A stretch of DNA of 5,116 bases from the NCBI GenBank assembly GCA_018715105.1, contig DVMG01000012.1, positions 1 to 5,116 of the forward strand. Direction: 5' to 3'. Positions 4,771-5,116 of this stretch are shown in pieces. A program made the position numbers and the translations under genes. The notes beneath the pieces were generated by a model. The model saw only the letters and a list, made by a program, of their open reading frames with translations. It did no database searches and was not told the DNA's origin. Each line of letters begins with the position of its first letter. The stretch's first letter is position 1. The stretch comes from Candidatus Ventricola intestinavium. GTDB lineage: Bacteria; Bacillota; Clostridia; Christensenellales; Aristaeellaceae.

Positions 4771-5116
4771 GTGGAGGTTATTCTGGATATCATGAAAAAC
4801 CGGGCCATCCAGGCTGCGGTGCTCGCATGGGCGGTTGCCCAGGCCATCAAAGTTGTGCTGACGCTGGCCATAAGCAGGCGCTTTGACGGATCGCGCGTGC
4901 TTGGTTCGGGCGGAATGCCCAGCTCGCATTCGGCCATGGCCTGCGCGTTGGTGACGACGCTGGGGTTTCGGGAGGGGTTTTCTTCCTCGATGTTCGCGCT
5001 GGCATTCTGTTTTGCGGGTGTGGTGATGTATGATGCGGCGGGGGTTCGGCGCTCCACGGGCCGCAATGCCGCGGTGATCAACCATCTTCTCGACGGACTG
5101 GCGGGAAACGGCCTGC
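4771..5116 (+). CDS. divergent PAP2 family membrane protein (DUF212, YuiD-like), 5' part
   Basis: An open frame starts at GTG 4771 and runs off the window after 115 codons; family members are about 150 residues, so about a quarter is missing. Residues 12-34 form a hydrophobic helix, and 74-91 (FALAFCFAGVVMYDAAG region) another, so it is an integral membrane protein. The family signature is clear: GSGGMPSSHSA (45-55) and VMYDAAGVRRSTGRNA (85-100) followed by IN. The PSSHSA and VRR segments resemble the phosphate-binding motifs of PAP2 phosphatases, hence the family name, but no activity is firmly established for this branch. It follows ispA by 15 bases and lies in the same operon. A role on a prenyl or lipid phosphate is therefore attractive but is only inferred from context. 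Confidence 0.9.
   Translation, partial: MEVILDIMKNRAIQAAVLAWAVAQAIKVVLTLAISRRFDGSRVLGSGGMPSSHSAMACALVTTLGFREGFSSSMFALAFCFAGVVMYDAAGVRRSTGRNAAVINHLLDGLAGNGL

Noticed and set aside
3820..5085. A 421-codon open frame on the minus strand opposite xseB, ispA and the PAP2-like gene
   Set aside because: Its translation is rich in Arg, His and Gln with no recognisable motif, while the + strand carries clear conserved enzymes across the same bases. Long antisense frames are expected in GC-rich coding DNA.
1..5116. CRISPR array, transposon, tRNA or rRNA gene, toxin-antitoxin or defence system
   Set aside because: No spaced repeats, transposase motifs, terminal inverted repeats, cloverleaf or rRNA-like segments were seen; the window is filled by conserved housekeeping genes.

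Overview
The window looks like a compact chromosomal housekeeping operon from a fairly GC-rich member of the Firmicutes, most likely class Clostridia. The evidence is gene content and order: nusB, a Clostridia-type Kae1/TsaD paralogue, folD, xseA, xseB, ispA and a YuiD-type (divergent PAP2) membrane protein. Strong AGGAG/GGGAGGA ribosome binding sites also fit. This assignment comes from recognising protein families by eye, not from a database search.

Layout. Positions 1-190 form the only non-trivial non-coding stretch. It may hold the last codons of an upstream gene (to 62). It also has a strong GC-rich hairpin (17-44), two boxA-like motifs (67-78 and 112-121), an AT-rich hairpin (107-131), a tandem 8-bp repeat (151-166) and the nusB ribosome binding site. 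From 191 to the end every gene is on the + strand and packed together: nusB (191-595), TsaD/Kae1 paralogue (592-1557), folD (1561-2406), xseA (2396-3646), xseB (3615-3854), ispA (3844-4755) and the 5' part of a divergent PAP2 gene (4771-5116, cut by the window edge). Neighbouring genes overlap by 4, 11, 32 and 11 bases or are separated by 3 and 15 bases. No terminator is visible between 592 and 5116, so the block is probably one translationally coupled transcription unit.

How the genes fit together. NusB is a transcription antitermination factor, FolD makes one-carbon folate intermediates, XseA and XseB are the two subunits of exonuclease VII, and IspA makes the C15 prenyl diphosphate precursor. 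The YuiD-type membrane protein next to ispA could act on a prenyl phosphate, but its family has no firm function. The TsaD-like protein keeps the metal-binding residues of the tRNA t6A enzyme but has lost that enzyme's GPGLxGAL-type loop, so it is probably not TsaD itself.

No mobile element, CRISPR array, tRNA, rRNA or defence system was seen. The points most worth a second look are the boxA-like motifs upstream of nusB, which suggest a testable feedback hypothesis, and the altered active-site loop of the Kae1-like protein.
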